64,000 nucleotides of DNA from Fusarium oxysporum f. sp. lycopersici 4287 (GCF_000149955.1 NC_030990.1:3709482-3773481); one strand, 5' to 3'. Numbered from the stretch's first letter, positions 35,406-48,069 are shown. Program-made: numbers and translations. Notes: generated by a model not told the origin, from the sequence alone.

Positions 35406-37636
35406 CTAAGCTCGATTCTTAGGACGAGCAAGCATGTTAAGCCGGCTCAAGCTGAGGACTGCGCGCTTCTTGGTAGGGCTGGCAGAAGCAGGGGTACGCG
35501 GAGTCGCACTACCAAACCGGACCTTCTTTGCGCTGGGGGTGCCGCCAACAAGACGAGGAGCAAGAAGGGCTTCACCTTCAGGGACGTGCTCAGCCTTACG
35601 CTTCTTGGCTGCACGCTCGGCACTCTTCTGCTCCTCTTCTTCCTCGTCCCAACTGGTTCGGTGTCGCTTTTTGTTGGACATGCCATGAGGCGCTCCAACC
35701 AGAATCTTAGCCGAGCCAGGTTCCTTGTTCTCCTTGTTGAGGCCAATCGGGGAAGTAGGACCAGGGAAGCTACCGGGCATCTTCGCATTAGGCTTAAGTG
35801 ACTGTCGGACTTGGCGAACACTCGACTGGCCAGGGGAAGCTCCAAAGCCTAGCACGGGAACGTCGCCAAACTCGATCGTATGATCACTGCGGAATGTGAA
35901 CTTGCCGGGGACAGATGCAGGTGCATTATCCTTCTGTTTGCTGGGAGGCTCGGGCAGGGGTCTAAAGCCACTGAGATCAGGGTATACAACATCACCAGAA
36001 TCCGCCTTCGCAAGTGTTCCATCAATGCCTTGAAACTGCTCGTCCGCCAAAGTTCGTGTTGACTGAGTCTTGAGACAAGACTTCTGTGGGGAAGGTGAGT
36101 TCTGCTCAAATGCAATGCGCGTGACCTCTGGGGTGAAAGCGACGTGCTTTGTTACCTTTCGTCGAGGAGTAGTCAACGGAAGAGGAGGCAAAGCCTTGTC
36201 CTTATCGGCCTTAGGTGGAGCAGGTGTCTGAGAGACCATGGGCTGTGGGATCGCAGTTTGAACATTGCCAGAAGGTGTTCGGTTTCCGCGCAAAATCGAC
36301 TTGACTCTATCGAAGCGGCCCGGGCTAATGACTCGAGATCTAGGCGTGGTCGGCTTGCCAGGCATGAGGTGAGAAGTACTGGTGGATTTTGGCAGACCAC
36401 TCTCCAGGTCGACCTTGGAAGGAGACTTGATGAGAGAAATGGTTGGTTTGCCTGTGTGAGCAAGAGACGCCTTCGTAGGGCTCATGAGCCGTGCCAGACT
36501 TAAGCTTGAGGCAGGCAACTTGGTTGACCCACTTCCACTAGACTTGGGTCGAGGAATCGAGGAGTCATCGCGTGATGGAGGTCGATTTGTTGTCGCGTCA
36601 TCCTCCATTCGCTGCTTGAGTCTCTTCGAAGGAACACGTTGGTGTACATTAGGGAACAACTGTGCCTTCTTGGAGGATGCGGGAATGGCGGTAGGGATGT
36701 TGGACGGAGGCATAGTGGACTTCTTGGGCGAAGGCGATTGTTGGTATTCCTCAAGGTTAGCACGTGACGACTTGCGCTTCAGGCTCTGTGTAATGCGGGG
36801 CGTTGATGGCGTAGGAACATCTAGTTCGGCCTTCGAGGGCGATCGCTTCAGACCAGACTTATCAGGAGAAGAAGTTGGTGTCGTTTCCAGGTTAGCCTTT
36901 GAAGGTGTGCGCTTCAGTGACTGAACAACAGGCTGGAAGCGCCCGTTTTGAGCTCTCCAAGCAGACGCATGGTTCTCGATAGAGTCCATCTTCTTGAACT
37001 CCGCCATATGCGCCGCGCTATAACGACTTGTCTTGCCCTTGGGTTTAGCAATCTTGCGGCCAAGAGCATCTTCTTCAGCACTCTCTGCATCACGCTTTGC
37101 GATCATATCAGCCTTGATCTTGGCAGCCTGTCCACGGAGCTCCTCCATAAGACGTTGCGCATCACCGCTGAGGGTGGAATCGGTAGTGTTGCGCGTAAAT
37201 CGGAACGTGAAATCGGAAGCAGGAGCCCCAATCTTGGACGGTGTGTCAGGCGGAACGCCAGGTCGGCTGGTGTCCTTGATATCTGTGAAGCCCAGCCTCA
37301 TGGCGGAGGAGGGTTCCCCCATATTGTGATGGGCTTTGCTTGGGTGCATTTCTTCATGGGGAGGCTTCATGGCCGATGACGCTGGCGTCGAAGGCGCAGG
37401 CGCTGGTGAAGATGGAGCGGCATTGTTTTTGCCTTTCGCTTTGCTGTGACTCTTCAGCTGGGGAAGTCGTTCAGGCGACTCGGCATCTTCAACGACAGAA
37501 GTCAAGTTGGATGTTGCAGGTTTCTGTCACAACTGTCAGGATGCTTGTCTTGAAAATTACCTGATGCCATCACGGAGCTCACCTTAGGGGTAGTACCAGA
37601 GGCCAACCGGGCCGAGCGACGGCGCGGAGGAGACAT
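35406..37636 (-). CDS. Ser/Pro/Lys-rich repeat protein, unknown function
   Basis: Predicted 723 aa from two exons (37636-37583 and 37523-35406) with a 59-nt intron (GTGAGC...GACAG). The short first exon gives MSPPRRRSARLASGTTPK. Imperfect repeats of the type LKR-(T/S/K)-(P/S)-S-(K/R)-A-(N/E)-L occur at about residues 220-300, and KSPSKVDL recurs later. FDRVKSILRG and the block KHVAFTPEVTR resemble conserved parts of an uncharacterised ascomycete family. Near the C-terminus are KKVRFGSATPRTP and a basic end. Many S/T-P sites suggest regulation by proline-directed kinases, and KHVAF and KKVRF fit the RVxF pattern for binding protein phosphatase 1. Nuclear or cell-cycle function is only an inference. 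The frame is intact. Confidence 0.83.
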
Positions 37637-40600
37637 TGCGTGTGATAAGAATGTGGTTAAGACTCCAAGTTATGCAAGTACTGGGCAGGTAATTTCAATA
37701 ATCAAGGGTCGTGATCCTCGTGGGTGATGTCTTTGGGGGTCTCTGGTATGATGTCAAATCTCTCTCGATCCAGATGGCGCGTGAATTCCAACGTTGTGAG
37801 TGGTGGGGGCTTGCGGTTTGTTTACATGGTCCAAGCTCCATAACAACGGGTATCCATGCACAGTGTTAGTCACAGTATTTTGCACCAGATATCGGCCTGG
37901 CACTGTACATCGTCATCGCTTACCCTGTGGCACATCACATCAGGTTTACAAGTTGAAGTTTATCGAACTGAAGACATGTCTCAATGACAATACATGTCTT
38001 AAAGGTCCCTTTACCATGTCTGACTCTCTTGCTACAATATCAATATTTGGCTTGTGTTACTGAGACTAACTTTAACTCATAATGGAGTAATATGGTTGAA
38101 ACTCTAAACCTTCGCAGTGTCAAATACACCCATTGAACAACATCACGAATTGCCAACGCGGAGGTCTATGCATTCAACACTCAGACTTTCGGTATTTACC
38201 ACGCGCCTAACCAGTCATAAACTACTACTATGATAACCGAGAATCACGTTGTTACATGTATCACGAGGCCAAGGCACAGAACATCGACAGTCAATGGATC
38301 AACGAAGACAACATGCCATTATAAATCATAAGCATAAGCAAGTCTGCTAACAAAAGATACCTGCAAAGGCAAAATGAAGTCAATAGAATACTCAAGACTG
38401 TACTTCGCTCAAGACTGATGCCAATGTTGCTGCTCAGGCATGAGTTTCACAAAACTCTACACCCATGACGGGATACTTCACAATGCCATCAGCACACCAC
38501 TGAATTTGTCGAAAGCATATCCTATGATAGACCAATGCCTATGCCGGCTCCAATATGCCCATAATATGATCTACCGGCTCTCATCCGTTACCCATGGCAT
38601 GCAAGTAATACCCAAATCGGCTATCATGCCACCGAGATCTGGTGCCTGTCACGAGAGCTTCCCAACAGTCTCATGTTGAAGTCTTCGCTTATGAAAGTTA
38701 ATATTTTGTCACGAGATTTTGACAGGCTCAAGGAGAGAGATGCCGAAAGAAAGCGTGGAGAAGCGTAAGATGAAAGTCGAAAGGTTTCACTCAACAAAAG
38801 CCCATCCCCGAATACGTCCTCCTCGATCTCGTGCCCGTATACTTCCCTAACAGGACTTATCCTTACTCCTCTTCCTGGGGATTCTACCACTTGCTCCGCC
38901 CTGTCTCAGCTGCTCACACATGTGTGATCGACGTGAAATCGAGACCAAATCGACTCACATCACTTTCACGTTTCATGGGGTGATGTTCCTGTTCGGATCT
39001 CACAGTGGCTGCAACCCGAGCCGCGCTAGAAAATTTCCAGAAGCAACACCCCATGTCTCGAAGAGAACAGCCCGCCTGGGCACCATGGCGCGACCCGACA
39101 ATCCCGGCGAAGCCTAGTCAACCGAGTGAGAGTCAGCTGAGGCGAAAGTGTTTTTCTCGCTCGGTGAGGAAGGTGAAGGAGAGTTTCGGCAGATTCAACC
39201 GACGTTGCGTGGCTTGGCTAGGGATTGCCAAGGGCCGTGGAGATCATGTTAATGCGAGGAATGTCTGAGGAACATAACCTGAGAACTCTCTCTTACACAG
39301 CCCAAACGATTTGTCACTAAGGACAATGCTGAAACATATTTACCTTCTTGATCGAGTAGCATTATGATCTTCTCTGACAAAATGCCGATCTTGAAGCTCA
39401 TCAACATGAGAACAACGTCACCGAGAAGACCCTCAAGTTGTTGCCCAAGGGCGGAAGCTAAGGCCCAACAAAGTTACGACAGGAGACCGGCGCAGCTCGG
39501 GAGATGCAGGTCAAGCGGGTTCGCTAGGTCAAGCGAGACGAACCGTCGTCTTCGACCTTACTTGGCAGAGCCTCTCTGACTCTCATTGATCAAGACAGGC
39601 AGACAGGGTTGCATCGTGTGTGCCATTGAAACCAAACCATCAGAATCGACAGGGCGTGCTTGACAACCATTTAAGTGATTGTATGGTATGTACGTGCTCT
39701 CAACCTTTGAGAGTCTTCATTCACAATTATCGGTTGATATTGCGTTCACTGGTGCCATGTCAGAGCATCAACACTGTGAGGACTATAGAGACAAGTCGAC
39801 AACTTAGAGCTTCAACTTCTTCTGAAGTTGAGATTTGATGAGCTCTCTCACCGTCAAAAGACAAGATGAAATTGACAACTCGTCACGAATTCCACAAAAG
39901 GTGGATGGATGATCCGGGGTAGCAGGAATCGTAATTTTGACTTGTGAATCCACCGTCAGAACTAGCAATTATCGCCTACCAAAAGGGGACTTAAGATCTG
40001 TGGCTCCGATCAAAGTCAAACAGGCCGCAAGCCATGGACCAACAGGAAATGAACCATGGACTGAGCAGAGTTTTCACCACACATGGATTCGTTTCTGGAA
40101 AAAGACATGGAACCCAAAGGTTTCTTTCCATCATGTGAGGCTCCACCACTAAACCACCTCATACAACAAGGCCTGGGGGCTACGTATGCACGTCCGTTCC
40201 TAAAAGACAACGGACTGGGATGGTTATCCATGGCTGCGACTCATGGCACATGTGTAAACGCCGATGGGATGCATCGTAGCAAGCATTTGAGCATGAACTA
40301 TTGCCTAGGATTGTTGGTCGCTGATGGCCGGTGACACATGGTCAGATCTTGCTCGTGATGATATGGCCTCAGCATGTCAACCCTGTGGAGAGGCCAGAAC
40401 CTTCGACACAAGGTCCCATCGAGGCGTTGGGGCGTATTGGGTTTGATGAAACGGTATTCTCAAAGTCTGTTTTAACACAATGGCATACATAATAAAACTC
40501 ATCAGTTCTGAAGAAGCGTTTCCGTTCCTGGCTGGCAAACTTTGTGCTAAGGTTTTATGCCAGGATGTTGGGATATGCCGTCATACCATGCGCTAACGTA

Positions 40601-43104
40601 GTTTGCCGCCGGTTGTCTTTGGAAATGATGAGCAACCGCATATCAGATTGATATGCAACAGGCAACTTGTTTCGCTTATCTCACAAGGTTTGAAGGACTT
40701 TGTTGCACGCTGTAAGGATCTCCCAGTGCCAGTACACAGTATCAGGCGTGGAGCAACTTTTAGATATCTTGGTATTCCTTTTGACCGTTGCTCAGGCTAA
40801 AATAGACCAAAAAGCCTGCACTGAGTTGACTTCATTGTCTCTCAACTTTGTCTCTCAGAATAGAGTGCTACGTCAATCACTTGCTACACTGCTATTCAAA
40901 CAGTATAAATAAGAGCCAGATGCGTAAATCCTTTTCGGAGCTTCGTGTAGTTGGAACACATGATGCGGCAGGGATAGGCTGTGGATAATTTACTCGGTTC
41001 GGAGGATTCGGAGGACCTCTAGAAGCCAGGGTCAAGATGTCTCGAGGAAAGACGCTAAGCAAAATACGTAGACTATTGGACATTCATGCCGCTGACAGCT
41101 CCACCTGGTGCTTTAGCAGTCTGAGTGACCTGGCGGCGTACCTAAGTAGGCCAGATGTGATTGTGTAGAGGCCGATTATCGGTCTTACGGGGGCCGAACT
41201 CAAGTTTGTATGAATGCAGCGGCGCCGCAACTGTTCAACATTGAACCAGATGACCACAAGAGCTGAAGGCTTCAATGCAGCCTCTATCAATCAGAAGTGA
41301 ATGATAGCCAGAAAGGTTGGGGTGCACAGCGGGGGTTGAAGATAAACAGATCCCTGCTGAGAGATAGCGCCAGAATGATGGGTCATAGTCGTTCCCTGAG
41401 TTTTCTAGAACTGCCAGGGTCACAGCCAAAACAAACGGTGTAATTAAGCATGACAGGATGATCGACCGCACGGAGCGAAATGACGGACCAGATGCTGGCA
41501 CGACGGGACCTCACTGGGAGCTCTAGCTCAGGTTATTCAAATTCCATCGACAAGGGCATCTGTAAGAGATTGCAACAAATGCTGAAAATTTCAACAACCA
41601 TCACGGGATAACAGATCAATGATTGGGTCAATGAAATGGGTGCCAGATTCGGGGCTGTCTGTCAAAAAAGACAAGAAACGCATTCTGGCACATGCCCTCC
41701 GCCACCAAGGCGCACCGCGAACCGTTGAACACCACTAGGAAAACCGAAAGCCGCCCTTGCTGCTCTCTTGACAACCGCCCAGTGACTGAAGCGTTTCCGG
41801 TGAGAGGGCTGGAGCGAAAGCGGGGGCTCCGATGTTACAGCTGCCGATCAGTTCAGCCAACAGAGAGAGTGGCCCGGCGGCCGAGCGAACATTCAGCCGG
41901 CGGCCACACGACACATGAGCGAAAAACGAACAAAGCTTTGTTGATGATGATAGTCGAGGGGCTGATGGTTTTGTATATCTGCAAATCTCGAGCATTGAAA
42001 AGACCATTTGTATGCTTATCAGGGAGCGTATCTCTGGCATCCCACTGTCTCACACCAGGCCCAGGTTGGTCTTTTCCTTCCTGGGTTCAGCTCGACCGTA
42101 AAGAGGATGGGCTGGGAGAGTTAGTTCCAAGGTTGAGTGGGATGTGAAAGTGCCAGGGCATGCATGGCTGCAGCGTCTTGTCGGAGTGCGAGTGGGCTGG
42201 TCTGGTCTGCTACGGTAGACTCTCACTCGCCCCTTGCGAGTGACGCTGCGTGTGCTGTTGGCGATTGATTGAACGCTTCACGATTTATCCCTCATGTGAA
42301 ATGTTTAAAAAGAGATCACGGTGGGACCGTGCACTCGCCATGCTTTGACGATGGATGTCCATGTCGAAACCAATGGATGGATGGATTGAAGGGGCCATGC
42401 TGAAGAATTTAAGGTGAAGATTGAGATGGACTGGTTTTTTTAGTGGATGCCTCCTTGCTCCACTTATGGGCCTTGGAAGCCCACTCTCATCCCTCGAATA
42501 CGAGTCTTTGATTGGCCCAAGGGCTAAGGCCCTCGAGTCGACAGAGAAAAGAAGGAGTTTCCTAGGCTGCCCCCTCCTCTTAATTTACATTACATAAAAC
42601 CGTATTCCCTTGCGGCCTGAGTGATCCCCTTCTCTGTTATCGCAACTGTCCCCCCCAAGAACTCGACGCGAATTACAGCCCGTCTTTTATCTCTTGGTAG
42701 AATTTCTTACGTTTTTCAAAGACCCTTACCTGCGACTTACAACTGATAGGCGCTTGTTAGACGCAGCGCGTATCATTGTCACTCAGCCAGTACTATCTTT
42801 GATAGCCAAGCGTTTTTGGTTTTGTCTGCGTTTCTGCGTCTGATAAGGGCCCTTTTCACACTCCAGTACGCTGTTGACCCCCGTACGACCCCCAATCCGG
42901 GCTGCATTTCCTATCTCTTGCGCCCGCTCTCCCTACGCCCGCAACCGCAAAGCAAAAACCCAACGGGCGCACACTTGCCTGTCTCGATTCTTTGCGCCCG
43001 TCGTCGTCTTGACGTTCCACCTCGTCACGTAACAGAATTCCCGTTTTGCGTCTCTGGGGCGTTTGCCGCTGCGCGGCAAATCGTCTAGTAGCCCGGTCTG
43101 GGTA
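37637..43104. other. Long gene-free stretch upstream of the bZIP gene
   Basis: About 5.5 kb with no convincing complete gene, apart from a possible small basic frame at 39005-39268. The last 500 bp before 43105 are pyrimidine-rich and look like the bZIP promoter and 5' leader. Confidence 0.5.
39005..39268 (+). CDS. Possible small basic protein; ATG lacking
   Basis: The frame opens GTG-GCT-GCA-ACC and encodes AATRAALENFQKQHPMSRRE followed by QPAWAPWRDPTIPAKPSQPS and a strongly basic C-terminal half (about 87 aa). The composition looks protein-like. The upstream frame is closed by TGA at 38981-38983, with no ATG before GTG. CACAGTGGCT would be a good fungal start context if GTG were ATG, so an A-to-G start loss is possible. 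A splice acceptor CACAG directly before TG is another possibility, and an internal ATG at 39053 would give 71 aa. I do not recognise the family. Confidence 0.25.
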   Translation: MAATRAALENFQKQHPMSRREQPAWAPWRDPTIPAKPSQPSESQLRRKCFSRSVRKVKESFGRFNRRCVAWLGIAKGRGDHVNARNV

Positions 43105-44626
43105 ATGGCAGACAAGATGTCAATCGATAAGGCGGATCCTGCGCAACACCAAAACAACAACAATCATCTCAACGGCCTAAACGGTCATTCTCGGGAAGAG
43201 ACCGACTCTCTCGTTGGCTCCAGCCCTGAGGGCGATCATCACCCTGCGATAACCTCTGCTGCCAATGCCACCCAAGAGCCTCAGCAGCCCAAGAGGAAGG
43301 GCGGCCGCAAACCTGTAAGTCTTGTCTTGTTTTCCTCTTACTTACACCATATACACACTACACACTGTTTTCCATCTATCTTTGAGGATAGCTTATTGTC
43401 AAACAACACGATGGGATTGGGATAGATCAAGACAATACCTCAGCACAGCTTCCCCGCTCTCACCTCGGGTCTTACCCATGTGTCTCTTTCCAAGACAACA
43501 TGACGCACATATACACCCGCCCTTGAATAGTGACTAACAGAACATGAAAAGATCTATGCGACTTCCGAAGAGCGAAAGCAGAGGAACCGACAGGCTCAAG
43601 CTGCTTTTCGTGAACGCCGAACTGAATACATAAAGCAACTCGAAGAGACCATCCGCGTCCATGAGTCCAACCTCCACAACCTCCAGGCGGCTCACCGCAC
43701 TGCCGCCGATGAGTGTCTGATGCTTCGATACAAGAACTCGCTTCTCGAGCGTATTCTTCTCGAAAAGGGAATCGATGTCCAGGCTGAGCTTCGCGCCAAG
43801 ACGGGTAGTCCTAACTTGGGACCAACCCATATGCCTCAGAACCTCGTTCAGCCTCCTCCTATCCAGCGTGCGATAATGAACCGACACCACCAGTCTCGAC
43901 GATCAAACTCGAACATCGCCCCCAAGGCTGAGCCTGTGCCAGTACTGCCACCCCCGCTGCAACCTCATTCGAATGCTACCTCACCCAAAAATCGACCTAC
44001 ACCATCGTCTCATTCCAACTCGCCGAGCAACACTGGCTCCGCCTTCTCTCCTGCCGCCTCGGATAACATGTCGATGAGAGGTTCGATGACTAGCATGTCG
44101 CGCCAGCAGATGCCCCAGCAGCAACAGCAACAGATGCCTCAGAACACACAGGCCCCTCGATCATCGATGATGCAGAATGGTGGACGGGGAGGTCAAACAG
44201 GATCCGGAGCTTCTTACTACCCTACCCCTGCCTTCCAGAACCATATTGAACAACTTGGTAAGTTTTCTCGTGTCATTTCATCGATAACACATCCTAATCA
44301 TTCATGCAGAGCAAGAATATGAACAAGATGGCATGATTGACGAGCCTGAAATCGAAACACCAGCTGGTCATGGAGGATACCCCTCAGGCTACAATGGAGA
44401 GAACCAGCAGCCTATGATGATGTCGCCTGCCTCTAGCGGACCTGGACACCAGATGACGCCATCTCATGAACCCGTCCAACAGCCACAAACCACGCACTCG
44501 CAATACCCATCAATGACCCAGCTTTTAGACCAGAATGGCCTGGATTGGGACCCTTTTGGATTAAGTGCTAGCATGGCATTTCCCAACGGGCAGCAGTTTC
44601 AGTTCGAACAAGCCAACATGAGGTGA
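43105..44626 (+). CDS. bZIP transcription factor, Pap1/Fcr3-like basic region
   Basis: Predicted 410 aa from three exons: 43105-43314, 43552-44257 and 44310-44626. The basic region at residues about 76-93 (EERKQRNRQAQAAFRERR) has N-x-x-A-Q-x-x-F-R (N82, A85, Q86, F89, R90), the Pap1/Yap1 class signature. A leucine zipper of the pattern YIKQLEETIRVHESNLHNL and LLERILLEKGID follows. The rest is Gln/Pro/Ser/Met-rich, with a five-Gln run, likely disordered or activating. The first intron (237 nt) separates an N-terminal arm ending KRKGGRKP from the basic region. I start at MADKMSIDKAD. It resembles fungal Fcr3-type bZIP proteins linked to stress or drug response, but orthology is not certain. I saw no Cys-rich redox domain of the Yap1 type. 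Confidence 0.9.
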
Positions 44627-46199
44627 ACTTGGAGCTCGAACAAACCTCTGGAATTGGTCACCTAGAGGGTCCATTCATCGACAGATGCCTGAAGAGCTGC
44701 TATCACGGGAGACTCCATACTCCCGTCAGCTCTCGCTCAAGTCTTGAAACCCATGGTCGAGAGTCTGGGGGGTTGAGAAACCACTCCTTGACATAAACCT
44801 TCGCGCACCATTGGCATGCTTCATGAAGATAAAAACACTTAACGGTCGCACTTGATTGAAAGGCAATTTCGACGCGATTGACTTGTTGATTCTTCTGCGG
44901 GATGTGCGATAGATATATCCCACCGCAACAGACTTGAGCAACAGGCTCACCACAGCGAGGCCTATAGTCATACCCATTCTCCATGTAATATCGCGCTGGG
45001 GTTGAGTAGGGCTATGGTAGCATCCTGATGGCAAGGCATGTCGAAGGACTTGACGACTACAAGCAAAGACAGAACACTTTGGCATAAAGATTATGCCGTG
45101 TTGAACAGCTCTAGCAGTACTATATACAAAAGCACCTAATTATCGCTTCTCACAACTTTTAACGACAAATCATTTCAAGAGCGAGATATATCTGTCGGCT
45201 TCAAACAAGTGATGGGACAGTGGCGCAGAAAGGACACTGGAAAAAAGAAAACTAGTATTATATTACGATGTCGGGATTTGGTTTGACTGAGGACTCAATG
45301 TTTGAGGATTTCTAAAAGTTATATGATCAGACAAAGGATCTGTTGAAAGCGGTGTTTATTTTTGAGATATCAAATCATGCAATAGTTGGTTATAATGGGA
45401 CATGGGACTTGAACATAGCAATTGCGTAACGAAGCACGCAGTGAATACCATCTTTTGCAACATGTATCGCTCTCCAATAACTCTTTATCATTGTCCCTCG
45501 TCGATCTCACCGAGTGGGACAGCGGCTGAACCTCTAGTCAATAACATTACCCCAGAAATGCACGATCATGGACAAAGCGGATTGGAGCCAACAAGGAACC
45601 AAGCAGGACATGGACTGGGGAAGATGCCACACGATGTGGGACAAGGTGACAAGAGGACAAGGTGACAAGAGGACAAGGTGACAAGAGGGCAAGGTTAAGC
45701 AAGTCAAGGTGAATCTTGGCGTAGTGCCGAATACCCACGAGGCTTGTTATGTGTTATGTAAGTGTTATTAATGGCCTCGCTGCTTCAGTCCCCAGTTAGT
45801 TGACACTGGGGCGAGGCCTGTGATCTGAAGTCGGAGGCGGGTCGGAACGGATGCGGGATAATCAGTGGGACTTGTAACTTTAGGTGATCGACGATAATGT
45901 GAGTTTGTTTGAGGAGAGTGTGAGCAAAGGGGAAAGGCTGGGAAATTGCGGAAGAAGACGGCGATGTTCTGGAACCCCTATTGTTAGTATTGAAGCCATC
46001 GTCTTTAAGGACAGAGGTAAGTCAGACAGGACGAACTAAGGAAGATTACATAGGGATATTCTACTTTGAATACTAAATACCTGGTCTTTAGATCAGTGCT
46101 GCCCGGTCTGAACGTTATGTCCTTCATGAGCTCAATCATGTAAAACGATTCGACGTACACTTATATAAACCTAGAAATATGCTCCAACGCTTTAACCCT
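44627..46199. other. Intergenic between bZIP and GH16 genes
   Basis: This is a convergent 3' region. It contains a 16-bp tandem repeat, listed separately, and no convincing gene. Confidence 0.5.
45640..45687. repeat. Three exact copies of a 16-bp repeat
   Basis: GACAAGGTGACAAGAG is repeated three times head to tail without change, followed by a partial diverged copy. The unit itself holds two related halves (GACAAGGT, GACAAGAG). It lies in non-coding DNA. Confidence 0.9.
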
Positions 46200-47351
46200 T
46201 TATATATACGCCAAAAGCATGATTCCAAACACAATCATCCTTGTCCAGTATCGCATATCCAGCATGTGAGACGCCGCACTCTTCGGAAGTATATTGGTCT
46301 CTCCAGCCTTATCCGCCTCATCGATGCTACAGACGACCTTACATGCGCCCTTACTATCATCTCGACGTACCAGCCCACCGTCTTGTTCAGCATCGCTCTC
46401 CAACCTGCGACCATCGAAACTTCTCTTTTCCTCGTTGTCTTTTGTAACATTATACACCATGTCGATCCACTGGATATGCATATATGCTGCACCATTGAGG
46501 CTCATATTCCCGCTCCACGAACCACCGTCGCTCCAAGCGCTGAGAATGATCTGTGCCGGGTCCTTCGGTGTCTGGAATTCTATACTGGCAACTTCTTGAC
46601 CATTAGCATACCAGGTAGAGCGTTTGGGCGTCCAGTCCAATCGGTGCACAACCCAATCATCCCACTCAACACCCTTGGGCAGCGTGCCGTTACGAGTAGC
46701 TTTGGGGATATCATCGCCATCCTCTGTGAAAGAAGGCTGATTTGTGTACTGGACCCGGTTCTTGGGATCACGCGTCATGATCTCGATATCAGCTTCTTGT
46801 ACAGCAGCTAGCTCTTCACCCCCAAGGTACGTGAAGATAGCCATGCATGCACCCGCGCTGCCGGTGGCACGGGCGAGCATCCGTACTGAGACGTAGTGAT
46901 ATGTCGACACAGACTCGAACTCTGCAGCGCTCTGGAAACCGGGCAGCCGCATGGTTCGCATGGTGAGGAACGTATCCGAGGCTGCGTCTTTGTCGTCATT
47001 CTTTTCAATGTAGACATTGTTGGGGGAGTTGATCATTAGGACAGTTGCATCGCCTGAGAGACTGACGCCTTTTCCGCGATTGCTCCAGTCTTGAATGCTC
47101 CAGCTGTCATCCCAAGTGTCGCTGTTGAAATAGTCGCTTGTTACACCTGCTTTTCTGGAGGCATTTTGGACAGGACTGGGAACTCCCGCATAGTCCCCAA
47201 GGTTTCGGTAGTCATAGAAACTGTGTCGTGAGTAATATGCAGAGTTGGTGCCATTAGTGAGATAGCAGTCACACTCATCGTTTGATGATCCATGAACTGT
47301 GGCTACTAACACAGTGAGCTGTATGCAAAACAAGCGACTTGGCCAAAACAT
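46200..47351 (-). CDS. GH16 family glucanase-like secreted protein
   Basis: A single exon of 383 aa. Residues 1-21 form a signal peptide (MFWPSRLFCIQLTVLVATVH). The catalytic motif E-A-D-I-E lies at residues 186-190 (E186, D188, E190) and fits the E-x-D-x-E active site of GH16 enzymes, which cleave or transfer beta-1,3/1,4-glucans in cell walls. WDDSWSIQDWS, FTYLGG, WDDWVVHRLDWTP and IILSAWSDGGSWSG fit the jelly-roll fold. A spacer of about 50 residues follows, then a hydrophobic C-terminal end (MIVFGIMLLAYI), so the protein may be GPI-anchored or membrane-attached. The cell-wall role is inferred. It is divergent from the WW-domain gene, with about 720 bp between starts. Confidence 0.9.
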   Translation of the reverse strand: MFWPSRLFCIQLTVLVATVHGSSNDECDCYLTNGTNSAYYSRHSFYDYRNLGDYAGVPSPVQNASRKAGVTSDYFNSDTWDDSWSIQDWSNRGKGVSLSGDATVLMINSPNNVYIEKNDDKDAASDTFLTMRTMRLPGFQSAAEFESVSTYHYVSVRMLARATGSAGACMAIFTYLGGEELAAVQEADIEIMTRDPKNRVQYTNQPSFTEDGDDIPKATRNGTLPKGVEWDDWVVHRLDWTPKRSTWYANGQEVASIEFQTPKDPAQIILSAWSDGGSWSGNMSLNGAAYMHIQWIDMVYNVTKDNEEKRSFDGRRLESDAEQDGGLVRRDDSKGACKVVCSIDEADKAGETNILPKSAASHMLDMRYWTRMIVFGIMLLAYI

Positions 47352-48069
47352 AGCTGTCAGTCAATCAACCATGAACAACAGAAGCAGGGACAAAACGTTG
47401 ATGAAAGCATTGTCATTGATAAATGTTAGGAGCTGAGAGCTATTGAATTGGCTTATGGACCTCCTTGAGCTCTTTGCCCATTCAGAACGGTCGAGGCTTT
47501 GCTTAGCCTCATTCCCTCGCAGGAGGCCTTCGACAAGTAAGACGGCTTCCTACGACAATTGCAGTTTACAACGCATTGAGTTGATACCATGGACTTCGCC
47601 GAGTAGACCCATTGAGTTCAGATATTGTATGATTGCCGTACAGCTCTGAGAATGTAAGGTTAAGTTGTATTTCCAGGACATTCCAGACTGACAAGCTTGG
47701 AGGTTGGAGAGGTCACGTGATCAGCCTCATCCGCTTAACTGGGAAGGCCCCGCCTAATTTATGCAGCATTACAGGCGCCGCTGATTCATTCTTCATTATT
47801 ATTCGCATCTACTCTGTACATTCACCATCTTTTTGTATCCTACGTCGTCACAAACAACGATTCGTTTTTCGACGACGTGCACAAAGCACTCTTGCTATGT
47901 GAAGCGTAGCCTGCGACTCCATTTACTGGATGACAAAAACCACACTCGCTCAGCTTTGCTAAGACAAACTCCAGGTGCATAAGTATCACGATGACACTGT
48001 CGATTTTCGTAAACTCATTTTTGGGATGATAGACGCTTCAACATCGCAACAACAACCGCAACAATCGCT
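47352..48069. promoter_or_regulatory. Shared upstream region of GH16 and WW genes
   Basis: This is the spacer between divergent start codons and must hold both promoters. No coding frame is convincing. Confidence 0.5.

Noticed and set aside
34696..35409. 237-codon plus-strand frame as one gene
   Set aside because: It crosses the 100-N gap, so continuity is not shown. Only the part right of the gap looks coding, and it is listed separately.
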